Positions 35,178-44,327 of a stretch of DNA of 50,644 nucleotides are shown here, piece after piece. Both the position numbers and the translations under genes were made by a program. This DNA comes from Actinomycetota bacterium. GTDB taxonomy: Bacteria > Actinomycetota > Acidimicrobiia > Acidimicrobiales > JAMDDE01. The stretch is taken from the NCBI GenBank assembly GCA_023489235.1, contig JAMDDE010000002.1, positions 1 to 50,644 on the forward strand. Direction: 5' to 3'. The first letter of the stretch is position 1. The number at the start of each line of letters is the position of its first letter. The notes beneath the pieces were generated by a model. The model ran no database searches. It worked only from the letters and a program-made list of their open reading frames with translations, and was not told the DNA's origin.

Positions 35178-36014
35178 CTATCGGGATGAGTTCAAGTCCT
35201 CTTTCTCCAACATCTTGAAGAGTTCCTGGTAACGCTTGGGCATAGTGGGCGTAGTCCGCATAGCCACAGGGATAGGATAGCGCACACCACCTGCATGAGT
35301 GCCCTTGAGTCCACTGGATATCCGCTCGTGGTCATGCCAAGGGAAAGAGAAAGCCATCTCGGAGTCTTGGGCCATGCCAAAGACACGATCACCGTTGCAA
35401 GGAAGAATAACCTTTGGCTCATCGGTCTGCATGGTCTGGATAACAATCTCCGCACAATCGAGCCTACCTCCCACGGTTGACTCAATCCTTCCTCCTGTAC
35501 TGTACAGTGCTGCATTGACCAAACGCATCACTTGAGCACTGTTGCCGTATACAACAACCACGTGGGGTTCAAATGTGGCACTGGCTAGAGGGGCTACACA
35601 CAGTCTGTCGTATATCCCCGTTTCGAACCTCCAGGTACTGGCCTCCAAGTTGGCGGCTGCCTCATCGGTCTCACAGTACATACCTACCGCTATGTAACCT
35701 TTGAGATAAGCATCCACTGGAGGCCTGAACCCAAAGGCAACAGCTGCAGCTGGACAAATAACATCCTCACGGCCAACTGCAACGGCCCATCCATAGCGAC
35801 GCGCTATGCCTATCGATTGACAGATGATCCATCGTTCACCAACGCTCTCGGAAGGTACTCTGACACCCTTTGGCAGCTGCTCTCCTGGCTTGAGCATCCG
35901 CACTGCTACTGGATAGGAATCAGGTCGAACATAACGCTCTATGGCAGCATCGAGCTCCTCCAGCTGCCTAGACACATCGGCACTGGCTTCAACTCCTGTT
36001 GATGCGACTTCCAT
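35178..36014 (-). CDS. DUF169 family protein
   Basis: A 278-residue protein of the DUF169 family, function unknown. Family marks: a SYPVAVRML strand near residue 45, then a paired-Cys region with IICQSIGIARRYG and EDVICPAAAVAFGF, then VVVYGNSAQVMRLVNAALYSTGG and VILPCNGDRVFGM. The conserved cysteines hint at metal or cofactor binding; some relatives occur near methanogenesis or energy genes, but nothing here points to a role. ATG at 36014 has GGAGG four bases upstream; the frame is open 13 codons further without a ribosome site. It lies between tadA and a tRNA-Ser. Confidence 0.78.
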   Translation of the reverse strand: MEVASTGVEASADVSRQLEELDAAIERYVRPDSYPVAVRMLKPGEQLPKGVRVPSESVGERWIICQSIGIARRYGWAVAVGREDVICPAAAVAFGFRPPVDAYLKGYIAVGMYCETDEAAANLEASTWRFETGIYDRLCVAPLASATFEPHVVVVYGNSAQVMRLVNAALYSTGGRIESTVGGRLDCAEIVIQTMQTDEPKVILPCNGDRVFGMAQDSEMAFSFPWHDHERISSGLKGTHAGGVRYPIPVAMRTTPTMPKRYQELFKMLEKEDLNSSR

Positions 36015-36215
36015 GCTGCCTCCTTTTACAAAGCTCAGTCGACCATTCATCAAGCTCCCAAAAGTGGTCTCTTTTGGCAGTCTAGCTGTTCGATGGAGAC
36101 CTCAGCATACCACTGAGATCTTCCGCATAGATAAAGCCAACGATTGCAGGATACTTTCGGTTGGACATCAACGAGCATCCCTACAAAAAACATGTGATAT
36201 ATCGCAACCACAGAG

Positions 36216-36300
36216 CGGAGGGAGTGGGATTCGAACCCACGGTGGCTTGCGCCACACACGATTTCCAATCGTGCCGATTCGGCCTCTCTCGCACCCCTCC
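36216..36300 (-). tRNA. tRNA-Ser (anticodon GGA), CCA not encoded
   Basis: Minus strand, 5' end at 36300. Acceptor GGAGGGG pairs with TCCCTCC (one G-U), the anticodon stem CACGA/TCGTG encloses TTGGAAA (anticodon GGA, reading TCC/TCT), with a long variable arm and T-arm GGGTTCGAATCCC. Discriminator G at 36216; the next bases are CTC, so CCA must be added. Confidence 0.95.
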
Positions 36301-36417
36301 AGAGTGTCCCAATGATCAAGACTCGATCATCTAAGTCAAAGAGCTCTCAGTTATCCTAGCTTCATTTACCTCTCAATGCTTTCCTCACCTCCTATACAGT
36401 ATTATGGGTATCGTTCA

Positions 36418-36541
36418 CTGTTCGACAAGGCGGCTGGGTCCTGCGCGACGGCACCCTGTGAACCGAGTCAGGGCCGGGAGGCAGCAGCTCTCAGCAGGTT
36501 AGGTCGTGCGCCGCAGTAAACCTGGCCGCCTCGTCGAGCAG
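36418..36541 (+). ncRNA. ffs: Signal recognition particle RNA (4.5S type)
   Basis: The core GAGTCAGGGCCGGGAGGCAG at 36465-36484 plus CAGC matches the universal SRP domain IV (symmetric and asymmetric bulges around a GGGA tetraloop; E. coli has GTCAGGTCCGGAAGGAAGCAGC). The flanks pair over a long distance: CTGTTCGACAAGGCGG (36418-36433) against CCGCCTCGTCGAGCAG (36526-36541), with one mismatch and one G-U. The size of about 124 nt and the rod shape fit the small bacterial form. A TATTAT-like -10 lies near 36399-36404. It sits next to tRNA-Ser, a frequent arrangement, although dnaX, its other usual neighbour, is 31 kb away here. Confidence 0.9.
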
Positions 36542-36689
36542 TGCAGTACCGCTTTATAGTTTTAGCAGCCACCATGCGGAGTTCTTGTATAAGGTCTACG
36601 ATATGCTCTCCCCGAGCATGCGACTTGCAACTCTGAGCGAATAAGAAGCTTGGTTCAACAGCATGCGCGGACTGTTGTACCGTAATTAA

Positions 36690-37340
36690 ATGGCCGAAGA
36701 GGTCCCAGAGGAAGCAGATAACCCATATGCGGAACTGGATCGACAAGTAATTCAACTATTCGCGCTAGTTGGAGAGGCATTGGCAGGGGCAACGGTATCC
36801 CTCCTCACTTCTGACCGCGAATCCGCCAAGGAGCTGGCCAACCGCGATATCGAGATAGACCAGCGTTATAGGGCAATTGAACGGTTAGTAATCGATAGGC
36901 TATCTGCCGGGAACTACGAACCGAGTGAGCTCAGCTTCTTCGTAGGTCTTCTCTCTATGCTTCCTGAAATAGAGCGGAGTGGAGATCTGGCTGAACATAT
37001 TGCTCGTCGGGCAATTCGCTCCTTAGGGGTGGAGATGTCTCCACGATGTCGAGGCTTGGTAGAGCGTATGGGAGAGGTAGCCACTCGTATGTGGAAGATC
37101 GCCACTGATGCATATGCTGATCGTTCAACAAGCGCTTACAGCATAGTTGAAAGTTTGGATGACGAGATGGACGACTTGCACGTTACCCTCACTGCTGAAC
37201 TAGTAGGAGGATCATTGTCTCTCCCTCTAGCCATAGAGATGGCATTGATAGCTCGCTTTTACGAGCGCTTCGGAGATCACGCCGTCAATTTGGCTAGACG
37301 AGCAGCCACCCTTCAGACAGCATCTCCCAATGGCAGCTAA
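36690..37340 (+). CDS. phoU: Phosphate uptake regulator PhoU
   Basis: PhoU represses the Pho response through PhoR and the Pst transporter. The 216 residues form two PhoU three-helix repeats. The metal-binding E/DxxxD motifs lie in DLAEHIARRAI (after EIERSGD) and in ERFGDHAVNLARRA. It is not next to pst genes; the window's phosphate permease is 17 kb away and carries a PHO box, so PhoU may act on it through the two-component system. TACCGT six bases before the ATG and no ribosome site suggest a leaderless start. Confidence 0.92.
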   Translation: MAEEVPEEADNPYAELDRQVIQLFALVGEALAGATVSLLTSDRESAKELANRDIEIDQRYRAIERLVIDRLSAGNYEPSELSFFVGLLSMLPEIERSGDLAEHIARRAIRSLGVEMSPRCRGLVERMGEVATRMWKIATDAYADRSTSAYSIVESLDDEMDDLHVTLTAELVGGSLSLPLAIEMALIARFYERFGDHAVNLARRAATLQTASPNGS

Positions 37341-37347
37341 AGCCTTA

Positions 37348-37377
37348 GTTGGATGACTCCGTCCTGGGTCATCCAAC
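37348..37377. terminator. Bidirectional terminator between phoU and the ABC permease gene
   Basis: A perfect 10-bp inverted repeat GTTGGATGAC/GTCATCCAAC with a 10-nt loop begins 7 nt after the phoU stop and includes the stop codon of the convergent permease gene. No long T-run, but the stem is the strongest in the area. Confidence 0.6.
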
Positions 37378-38127
37378 CAGATGGGCTTGGTCTCCGCGGT
37401 AACGCCATATCACCAGCAGAGAGAAAACAGCTAGATAACCCGCCAAGATAAGTATATGCACACCATTTGGAGCCTCTCTTGCCAATAAAGACCACCCTAG
37501 AGAAGAGAAGTTGTATGTGGGCATAGCTTTGGCAATATCTTTCATCACCGGTGGGAGTACTTTAACCGGAGTGAACTCACCACCGAAGAAGGCAAGCAAG
37601 AATACCACTGCATTGGTCAAGGGATAGGACGTCTCCGATCCGACCAAGAAACCTAAAAGTACACCAAGAGCAGCAAATGGTATTGCTCCTACCCATATCA
37701 CCAAACTAATCTCCAACCAGACAACACCAGCTAGATGCACATGACCACTTGCTGCACCAACTATCTCCACCAACAAGAGAGCTGGTAGAGCAGCAACCAT
37801 GCCCGCACTTAGCTTAGTGGTGACATAGGCCCAGCCTGGCAAGGGAGTTACTCTAAGTTGACGAACCCATCCACTGGCTCGTTCACCAGCAAGCCGGGGG
37901 CCTCCTGCGTTGAACCCAGCTATCATTGCCGCGAAACTAGCCATGGAGACCATGTAATAAGCCCCCCATGTAGTTCCAGCTATACGAGCTTCAGGCCCAG
38001 ACGACCCTGTAACATGCAGGAACAATAGATAGAACAACACGGGGAAACCGAGAGTGAACAGCATGTAACGCTTGTTGCGAACCATACGACGGATCTCGAA
38101 CAACAGGTAGGCCAGTTGCGCTTGCAT
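37369..38127 (-). CDS. ABC-2 type transporter permease
   Basis: A 252-residue integral membrane protein with six predicted helices, of the ABC-2/DrrB-like exporter class. An N-terminal cytoplasmic part (FEIRRMVRNKRYMLFTLGFPVLFY) leads into the first helix. AGERASGWVRQLRVTPLPGWAYVTTKL is the characteristic coupling segment, and FFGGEFTPVKVLPPVMKDIAKAMPTYNF the conserved loop before the last helix. Its ATG overlaps the stop of the ATPase gene (TGATG), so the two subunits are translationally coupled. The substrate, a drug, lipid or other amphiphile, cannot be told. Confidence 0.9.
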   Translation of the reverse strand: MQAQLAYLLFEIRRMVRNKRYMLFTLGFPVLFYLLFLHVTGSSGPEARIAGTTWGAYYMVSMASFAAMIAGFNAGGPRLAGERASGWVRQLRVTPLPGWAYVTTKLSAGMVAALPALLLVEIVGAASGHVHLAGVVWLEISLVIWVGAIPFAALGVLLGFLVGSETSYPLTNAVVFLLAFFGGEFTPVKVLPPVMKDIAKAMPTYNFSSLGWSLLAREAPNGVHILILAGYLAVFSLLVIWRYRGDQAHLVG

Positions 38128-39059
38128 CAGTTTATCTCGCTCTCGACAGCGGTCAGAGCAACAAAGGCATCCTCTAAAGCTGCACCTACAACCTCTAGAT
38201 CCTCAAAGGGCAGCTGATTGGCACAGAGAGCCCTTACTGTCTCGTCCGAGTCGGTTGATGTGATGAGCACCTCTTTGCCGCGCACCTCAACATGACTCAC
38301 GCCTGGCAGACAAAGGAGTTCCTCTACTGAGGTGTCCTCCATATTGAAACGAAGGGTACGTTGATTAACCGAGGCTTTGATCGTAGTTGGACTCCCATCA
38401 GCAACTACCTTACCCTTGTTCAACAAGACCACTCGATCAGCGATGGCATCGGCTTCCTCCAGGTAATGAGTAGCAAACAAAACTGTCTTCCCGGAGCCAG
38501 TGAACTCACGCATCATCTTCCAGAAAGCCCTTCTCGACTCCACATCCAAGCCCACCGTGGGTTCATCCAAGAAAATGAGTTCTGGATCTCCCGCTATGGC
38601 CCACCCGAAGCGAACCCGTTGAATCTGTCCTCCGGAAAGACGGTCGATGCGCTGGTATGCAAACTCGCCCAACCCTGCCAACTCGATCAAAATATCCATG
38701 TCCAAAGGACGAGGGTAGAGCTTTCTTGCTAGCTCCATCACTTCCATAACGCTCACACCATTGGGGAAGCCTATTGCAGACCCACTCTGGAGCATCGCTC
38801 CAACTTTCCCAGCTGCCACCGCCTCCCTAGGAGGCACTGAAAGAACTCGTATCCTCCCCTCATCCGGCTCGGTCAGAGCTAGGAGCAGGTTGATCGCAGT
38901 TGACTTGCCAGCCCCATTTGGACCGAGCAAAACCACTGTCTCCCCCCGTTGAACCGAGATATTTACATCGGCCAAGGCCGTTACAGGACCATACCGTTTG
39001 AATATGCCCTCGAATAGAACTACATGCTCCGTTGAGCTCACATCACTGTCAGGTAGCAT
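38127..39059 (-). CDS. ABC exporter ATP-binding protein
   Basis: A 310-residue ATPase of the DrrA/CcmA type. Walker A is GPNGAGKST, the Q-loop is in GAMLQSG, the signature is LSGGQIQR, Walker B is LIFLDEPTVGLD, and the switch His is in FATHYLEEAD. A C-terminal extension of about 80 residues (after SPTTIKASV) resembles the regulatory tail of drug exporters. The ATG at 39059 overlaps the TAA of the acyl-CoA synthetase gene (TAATG), which decides against the longer frame starting at 39104. The synthetase, ATPase and permease form one coupled operon. Confidence 0.93.
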   Translation of the reverse strand: MLPDSDVSSTEHVVLFEGIFKRYGPVTALADVNISVQRGETVVLLGPNGAGKSTAINLLLALTEPDEGRIRVLSVPPREAVAAGKVGAMLQSGSAIGFPNGVSVMEVMELARKLYPRPLDMDILIELAGLGEFAYQRIDRLSGGQIQRVRFGWAIAGDPELIFLDEPTVGLDVESRRAFWKMMREFTGSGKTVLFATHYLEEADAIADRVVLLNKGKVVADGSPTTIKASVNQRTLRFNMEDTSVEELLCLPGVSHVEVRGKEVLITSTDSDETVRALCANQLPFEDLEVVGAALEDAFVALTAVESEIN

Positions 39060-40786
39060 TAGGTCGAGGTTTGGCGCAAGTCCGGGAAGTCGCTCTCCCA
39101 CCATTCACCCTCTGCTTTGCCCAGAGGAGAATCGGATGGATGGAGAACCTCCTCCCGCTTGCGCAACTCTACCCTACGGATCTTTCCAGAGATTGTCTTG
39201 GGGAGATCATAGAACTCAATTCGTCGGACCCTCTTGAACGGTGCCATCGAGGAGGCGACGTGTGCGAATATTGCTCGTGCAGTCGTCTCGTCAGGCTGCC
39301 ACCCAGAGGCAAGTGCGATATAGGCCTTGGGCACAGAAAGCCTGACTGGATCGGGAGAAGGTACCACTGCCGCCTCTGCAACTGCTTCGTGCTCTACCAA
39401 TATGCTCTCCAGCTCAAATGGGGAGATACGGTAGTCGCTAGCCTTGAAAACATCGTCGGCACGACCTACATAGGTCAGATAGCCATCGCTATCCTTGCTT
39501 GCTACATCGCCAGTATGGTAGTAACCACCTCGCATCGCCTGATCAGTCAGAGATGGATCGTCTCGGTAACCCGTCATCAAGGCCATGGGACGATCCTCCA
39601 AGACTATTGCAATCTCACCCTCCTCCACCAACTCATTGGTTTGGGGGTCAACCAGCTCTATGCGATACCCAGGCATAGGCCGCCCCATGGAACCAGGCTT
39701 GACCAACTGACCAGGAGAGTTGCCTATTTGCAAAGTAGTTTCAGTCTGGCCGTATCCATCTCTTACGGTAATACCCCACTGCCTCCTAACTTGTTCGATG
39801 ACCTCGGGATTCAGTGGCTCTCCAGCACTCACCAATTCACGTAATGAGGTATGTGCCTGACTCAGGTCTGCTTGGATCATCATTCTCCACACAGTGGGAG
39901 GTGCGCAGAAAGTGGTCACCGAGAAATCAGATAGCACTTTAAACAAGGCTGATGCCGAGAAACGTTCATAGTTGAATACCAAAGAGGTCGCCTCAGCATT
40001 GAAAGGTGCGAAGATATTGCTCCAGGCATGCTTTGCCCATCCAGGCGAGGAGAGATTGAGGTGCACATCCCCTGGCATGAGGCCAATCCAGTACATAGTG
40101 GTCAGATGCCCTACCGGATAACTAGCGTGAGTATGTTCTACCAGCTTGGGCAAGGCCGTGGTGCCTGAGGTGAAGTACAGCAAGAGAGGATCATTGGCCT
40201 TGGTGGGCCCATCGGGTGAAAAACTGGTAGGTGCACTTGCGTACTCCCCGTAGGCCCTCCACCCACCAGGAACCGGATCGCCGGGATCACCAACTGCTAC
40301 CTTGATCACTCCATCGGCCAACCCCTCGAACTTAGCAGCTTGACTGGCTGCAGCTACCACAACACGAACCTGTCCTCGTTCCAGACGATCCTTCAGATCT
40401 GTAGGAGCAAGCAAGGTAGTAGCCGGAATGATGACCGCCCCCACTTTCATAGCTGCCAGGAAGGTTTCCCACAGTGCTACTTGATTGCCTAAAACTACTA
40501 GCATTCGATCGCCTCGCCCTATACCCAACTCTCTCAAGTAGTTGGCTACTTGATTAGAGCGAGCTGTCATCTCTGCATAGCTCAACGCTTGGCTACTTCC
40601 ATCCTCTTCAACCACGTGAAGAGCTATCCGATCCCCTATCTGATCGGCCAAACTATCGAAGTAGTCAGTAGCCCAGTTGAACTCATCCAGTTCCGGCCAT
40701 CTAAAACGTTCGTACGCCGCTTCATAATCATTCCTCAACTCAAAGAGGAGATTACGAGCTGCCAAAAAAGAGTCAACCCCACCCAT
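39059..40786 (-). CDS. AMP-forming acyl-CoA synthetase (medium-chain type)
   Basis: A 575-residue adenylate-forming enzyme. Core motifs: LLLYFTSGTTALPKLVEH (P-loop), DGYGQTET (A5), YHTGDVASKDSDGYLTYVGR (A7/A8) and the catalytic Lys region LPKTISGKIRR (A10). WPELDEFNWATDYFDSLA at the N-terminus and the pattern NLSSPGWAKHAWSNIFAPF are those of the ACSM/butyryl-CoA-ligase-like group, so short or medium-chain acids are likely substrates. TAGCTT six bases before the ATG and no ribosome site suggest a leaderless start. Its 3' end overlaps the ABC ATPase gene, linking the enzyme to an exporter. Confidence 0.9.
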   Translation of the reverse strand: MGGVDSFLAARNLLFELRNDYEAAYERFRWPELDEFNWATDYFDSLADQIGDRIALHVVEEDGSSQALSYAEMTARSNQVANYLRELGIGRGDRMLVVLGNQVALWETFLAAMKVGAVIIPATTLLAPTDLKDRLERGQVRVVVAAASQAAKFEGLADGVIKVAVGDPGDPVPGGWRAYGEYASAPTSFSPDGPTKANDPLLLYFTSGTTALPKLVEHTHASYPVGHLTTMYWIGLMPGDVHLNLSSPGWAKHAWSNIFAPFNAEATSLVFNYERFSASALFKVLSDFSVTTFCAPPTVWRMMIQADLSQAHTSLRELVSAGEPLNPEVIEQVRRQWGITVRDGYGQTETTLQIGNSPGQLVKPGSMGRPMPGYRIELVDPQTNELVEEGEIAIVLEDRPMALMTGYRDDPSLTDQAMRGGYYHTGDVASKDSDGYLTYVGRADDVFKASDYRISPFELESILVEHEAVAEAAVVPSPDPVRLSVPKAYIALASGWQPDETTARAIFAHVASSMAPFKRVRRIEFYDLPKTISGKIRRVELRKREEVLHPSDSPLGKAEGEWWESDFPDLRQTST

Positions 40787-40936
40787 AACATTAAGCTACA
40801 CTGTTTTAAACAATCAGTCTAGATTTCAATGTTCGCTTACAAAGCCTTTGGCCAAACTTGAGTTTACAACTTCAGTCTACGGCCTATCCCGGCTTCTTCA
40901 TGGGAAGATCTCTTCATGGAAAGATCCGGCGGTTGG

Positions 40937-42238
40937 TCATATCTGATCCATGAACCGCTCCAGCTCCCAGCGAGAAATATGAGAACGGTACTCCTCCGCT
41001 TGTGCTCTCAGCCCAGCCACAAGTCTAATGATCAACTCTTGGTGGAAAGTGTCCACCAAGAAATCGTCATCTAGAAAGCTGTCAAGAGCTGCATCCAGCT
41101 CTCTAGGCAGAGGTAACAATCTAGTGGTTTCAGCTGTTGCAGGATCGAACCCTCCGAACTCTTCCTCCAAGGGTTCTCCTGCCTCCAGTTGCTTGTCCAT
41201 ACCGTCTGCTCCAGCAGCTAGCAGACCAGCAATGATCAAATAAGGGTTGGCTAAAGGATCCGCACCCCTATATTCGAATGACGGAGCACTGTCTTGATCT
41301 CCGGTTACTCTCAACAGAGCAGCTCGATTGATATGGGCCCATGAGATCGTAGAGGGTGCCTCTGGTCCTTGATGGAGTCTCTTGTAAGAGTTCACTGTCG
41401 GGGCGGCAAGCAGAGAAAGCCCCTTGGCGTGAGCAAGCTGACCTCCTAGAAAGCTAAGGGCCTGATGATCGAGCATACCGTTGTCCAACACCTTGAACCC
41501 CTCTACTTGCTGATGAAGGTGGAGCCCGGATCCAGCTAGATGACCAAATGGCCTAGGCATGAAGGTTGCCTTGAGCCCCAAACGGCTCGCCTCCTCCTTG
41601 ACAATCTGACGGGATAGGATCAAGGCATCTGCCAAGGCGAGAGGATCAAGATAGTCTATGTCTATTTCGTACTGCCCGTCTGAGGCTTCATGATGAGAAG
41701 AAACTACCGGTACACCATAGCTTATAAGCCTCCTAACGGCCTCATGTACCGATTCGAAAGATACAGGGGAATAGTCGCTGTAATATTCACCGCTATCTAC
41801 GGGGAAGCCGGCGCTATCCAAGAGATAGAACTCTAGTTCAGCACCCGCCCGGTATCGACTAGCCAGATCACCTACGCCTTTCAGCACGGTCATCAATGCT
41901 GTCCGTGGATCACCCAAGAAAGGAAGGCCATCGGAACCCCTCACACTGCAGACAACCCGTGCCAATCGGTCAGATAACTTGATCATGGTGCTCATATCCG
42001 GTTCCAGCACCATATTTTCTTCAATACTACGAGTTCTGCTCTCCAAAGCAGATCCATCGAATGGCTCTCCAGCTGCGATAACTTGTTGGAAACGTTCAAC
42101 TGGGATGATCACTGAACGTCCTCCCCCAAAGATGTCCACAAAAGCCAAGGACACAAAGGATACCTCGTGCAGGATCTCTTTCACGTTCACCTTTGACTGC
42201 CGTTCCTCACTATGGCTCTCACCCTTTGCGCTATCCAT
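40937..42238 (-). CDS. Glutamine synthetase-like protein (GSI family)
   Basis: A 433-residue member of the GlnA superfamily. The beta-grasp N-domain has FVSLAFVDIFGGGRSVIIPVE and PFDGSALES. Catalytic metal ligands appear in GAELEFYLLD, ASDGQYEIDI and GSGLHLHQ. The loop NSYKRLHQGPEAPS and SFEYRGADPLANPYLI follow. Compared with GlnA, the Tyr adenylylation segment (NLYDLPP) is absent, replaced by an acidic stretch (EPLEEEFGGFDPATAE). It could be true glutamine synthetase or a gamma-glutamyl-amine ligase; I cannot decide. The ATG at 42238 overlaps the kinase stop (TGATG) with AAGGTGG before it; GTG 42250 is an alternative. Last gene of the permease-PP2C-kinase operon. Confidence 0.85.
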   Translation of the reverse strand: MDSAKGESHSEERQSKVNVKEILHEVSFVSLAFVDIFGGGRSVIIPVERFQQVIAAGEPFDGSALESRTRSIEENMVLEPDMSTMIKLSDRLARVVCSVRGSDGLPFLGDPRTALMTVLKGVGDLASRYRAGAELEFYLLDSAGFPVDSGEYYSDYSPVSFESVHEAVRRLISYGVPVVSSHHEASDGQYEIDIDYLDPLALADALILSRQIVKEEASRLGLKATFMPRPFGHLAGSGLHLHQQVEGFKVLDNGMLDHQALSFLGGQLAHAKGLSLLAAPTVNSYKRLHQGPEAPSTISWAHINRAALLRVTGDQDSAPSFEYRGADPLANPYLIIAGLLAAGADGMDKQLEAGEPLEEEFGGFDPATAETTRLLPLPRELDAALDSFLDDDFLVDTFHQELIIRLVAGLRAQAEEYRSHISRWELERFMDQI

Positions 42239-43254
42239 CAACCAACCCACCTTGCTATCAAGACTGCTACTACCACAAGTAAAAGGAACGAAACGGCAAT
42301 GATGGCAACGAAAAAGAACAGGCGCCTGCCGGACGAGGAAGCCGCCATGCCACCCATTGGTTTCTCTGGGGAGAGATCAAAGGCATCAAGGCTCAGGGAG
42401 TTCAAATGATCCAAATCGTAAATAAGTTCATCGGTGCTCTGGTAGCGACTTAGCGGGTTTCGCCTCATCGCTTTGAGCACTACAGCCTCCAAGGCGGGAC
42501 TAATCTCTGACCTCTTCTTCCTCAGCGGTTCAGGAGAGCGTTGTAGATGTGCTGCCATCACTGCCAGGGAATTATCTCCATAAAACGGAACATCACCAGT
42601 GAGCAGTTCATACATCATCACTCCCCAGGAGTAGATGTCACTTCGGTTATCCCCTCGCTCTCCTTGAATCTGCTCTGGGCTCATATAATCAGGAGTACCT
42701 AAAGTCTCGGATAGATGACGCCAGGTCAACCGACGAGCTCCTTGAGCAAGGGCCGTTCCGAAGTCCACAACTTTGAGCACTTCATCGCCGGTTGGTTGAG
42801 CACCGGCCGAAGGCTTGGGCGTAACTAGTATGTTCTCTGGTTTCAGATCCCTGTGCACTATCCCTGAGGCATGGAGGTACGATAGTGCCTCTGCTATCTG
42901 GTGACCGAAGGATAGGGCGACCGATATAGGAAGCGGCACCTGTTGTTCGGACAACAACTGTCTCAACGTAATCCCCTCTACATATTCCAGAACTAGGTAT
43001 GGCTCGCTCCTATGCTCTCCGAAGTCAAGGCTGGCCTGTACTCCTGGATGTGCCAAATGACGCGCTATGTCAATTTCTCTTCGGTAGCGTTGGTAAATGG
43101 CGGGATCTGCAAAAAGAAGTGGATTGGGAAACTTCAGTACCACCATAGAGCCATCGCGGATGTCCTTTGCCTTGAAGGCCTCTCCATATCCGCCCTCCCC
43201 TAGCTCCTCCAAAAGCTCATAGCTGTCCACTACCTCACCAATCTCATGTTTCAT
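42238..43254 (-). CDS. Membrane-anchored serine/threonine protein kinase
   Basis: A 338-residue Hanks-type kinase. Glycine loop LGEGGYGEAF, catalytic Lys in VVLKFPNP, HRDLKPENIL catalytic loop, DFGTA magnesium loop, and SPEQ in place of APE are all present, so it is likely active. After the kinase domain (to about residue 275) comes a short juxtamembrane part and one C-terminal membrane helix (FFFVAIIAVSFLLLVVVAVLIA) ending in four residues outside; there is no PASTA or other sensor domain. The ATG at 43254 overlaps the phosphatase stop (ATGA); GTG at 43278 is a possible longer start. Encoded between a PP2C phosphatase and a GS-like enzyme, its likely partners. Confidence 0.92.
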   Translation of the reverse strand: MKHEIGEVVDSYELLEELGEGGYGEAFKAKDIRDGSMVVLKFPNPLLFADPAIYQRYRREIDIARHLAHPGVQASLDFGEHRSEPYLVLEYVEGITLRQLLSEQQVPLPISVALSFGHQIAEALSYLHASGIVHRDLKPENILVTPKPSAGAQPTGDEVLKVVDFGTALAQGARRLTWRHLSETLGTPDYMSPEQIQGERGDNRSDIYSWGVMMYELLTGDVPFYGDNSLAVMAAHLQRSPEPLRKKRSEISPALEAVVLKAMRRNPLSRYQSTDELIYDLDHLNSLSLDAFDLSPEKPMGGMAASSSGRRLFFFVAIIAVSFLLLVVVAVLIARWVG

Positions 43255-44294
43255 CGTCTGCGTCGCACTCTCCGCCACAGTAAACCGGTTTTCCCTCTGT
43301 TCGACATAGAAGTTTCTCTCATGAAACGAACAGCGGCCACCGTGACATTATCATGAGCCCCACGATCCAATGCTAGTGCAACCAGCTGAGTGACTACCTG
43401 GGTAGCAGAGGACTTTGCCTGGGTCAACAAATCCCTACCAAACAACAGCTGATGCTCGAAGGGCACAGGGAAGTGACCCAACAATGACTCGGTGTCCGGC
43501 TTGGACCTGTAGGTAATCTCTGCATCCCTAATCGTATGAGCAATTTCTTGTTTGGACACCAGATTCCAAAGGCCATCACTGCAAAGTACCACCCAATCGC
43601 CGGAGTTCAATGGTTGACTTAGCATGTCCACTCTCACAACCAGGTCGCCCCCCAGACACCTGGTCAACTGAGAACGAGAGGGGTGGGTACGAGCTTGCTC
43701 AGGCGTTATGAGCCCCATGCGCAGCATCTCTGCAGCTTGACTATGGTCAGCAGTAAGTTGCGTTATCGCATTGCCCCTCAGCAGGTAGGCCCTCGAATCT
43801 CCCACATGTCCAAATACTGCCTCTCCCTTAGTGGCAACCATAATGGTCATGGTGGTTCCCATCCTGAGACCATGGACAACCGCCATCTCCTCCAAGATGG
43901 TTGAGTTGGCTTGGCGAATTGCTTTTCTGACCGCTTGATAAGCATTCACCACCTTCTCGCTCTTCAAGTAGGAGATGACGGATTCCACCGCGATACGACT
44001 GGCACGATCTCCCGCGCTCAACCCGCCTAATCCATCAGCCACTACGAGAACAGTGGCTCGTTCATCATCCAAGTGGGTAGAAGCAGTGACAAGGCTGTGT
44101 GCTGCATAATCTTCGTTACGAGGACGAAGCTTGCCAGGGTCCGACAGAAGGGCCCATTCGAGGCAGGGATCTTCTCCACTGGCAAAAAGTCTGCCATTGC
44201 CGACATCCTCACTCAACCCTCTAGCCCCAGGTTCTACAGTGAAGTTGCTCTGCCTCGAGATAGTCCTTCCTTTCAACAACCGCAGTTGCTCCAT
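43251..44294 (-). CDS. PP2C-family serine/threonine phosphatase
   Basis: A 347-residue PPM-type phosphatase. Metal-site motifs: RPRNEDYAAH, VVADGLGGLSAGD, GHVGDSRAYLL, VLCSDGLWNLV and GAHDNVTVAAV. A stretch of about 40 residues (RDAEITYRSKPDTE...LLFGRDLL) before the last motif looks like an insertion. The N-terminal 45 residues are unique. The start is uncertain: the ATG at 44294 has no good ribosome site, and TTG at 44216 behind GGGGCTAGAGGG is an alternative. It probably reverses the kinase encoded next (overlapping ATGA), a common pair in actinobacteria. 33 nt after the permease gene. Confidence 0.92.
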   Translation of the reverse strand: MEQLRLLKGRTISRQSNFTVEPGARGLSEDVGNGRLFASGEDPCLEWALLSDPGKLRPRNEDYAAHSLVTASTHLDDERATVLVVADGLGGLSAGDRASRIAVESVISYLKSEKVVNAYQAVRKAIRQANSTILEEMAVVHGLRMGTTMTIMVATKGEAVFGHVGDSRAYLLRGNAITQLTADHSQAAEMLRMGLITPEQARTHPSRSQLTRCLGGDLVVRVDMLSQPLNSGDWVVLCSDGLWNLVSKQEIAHTIRDAEITYRSKPDTESLLGHFPVPFEHQLLFGRDLLTQAKSSATQVVTQLVALALDRGAHDNVTVAAVRFMRETSMSNRGKTGLLWRRVRRRR

Positions 44295-44327
44295 GTCCAG
44301 GAAGCTGCAGTGGGTGCACCAGTCGTA

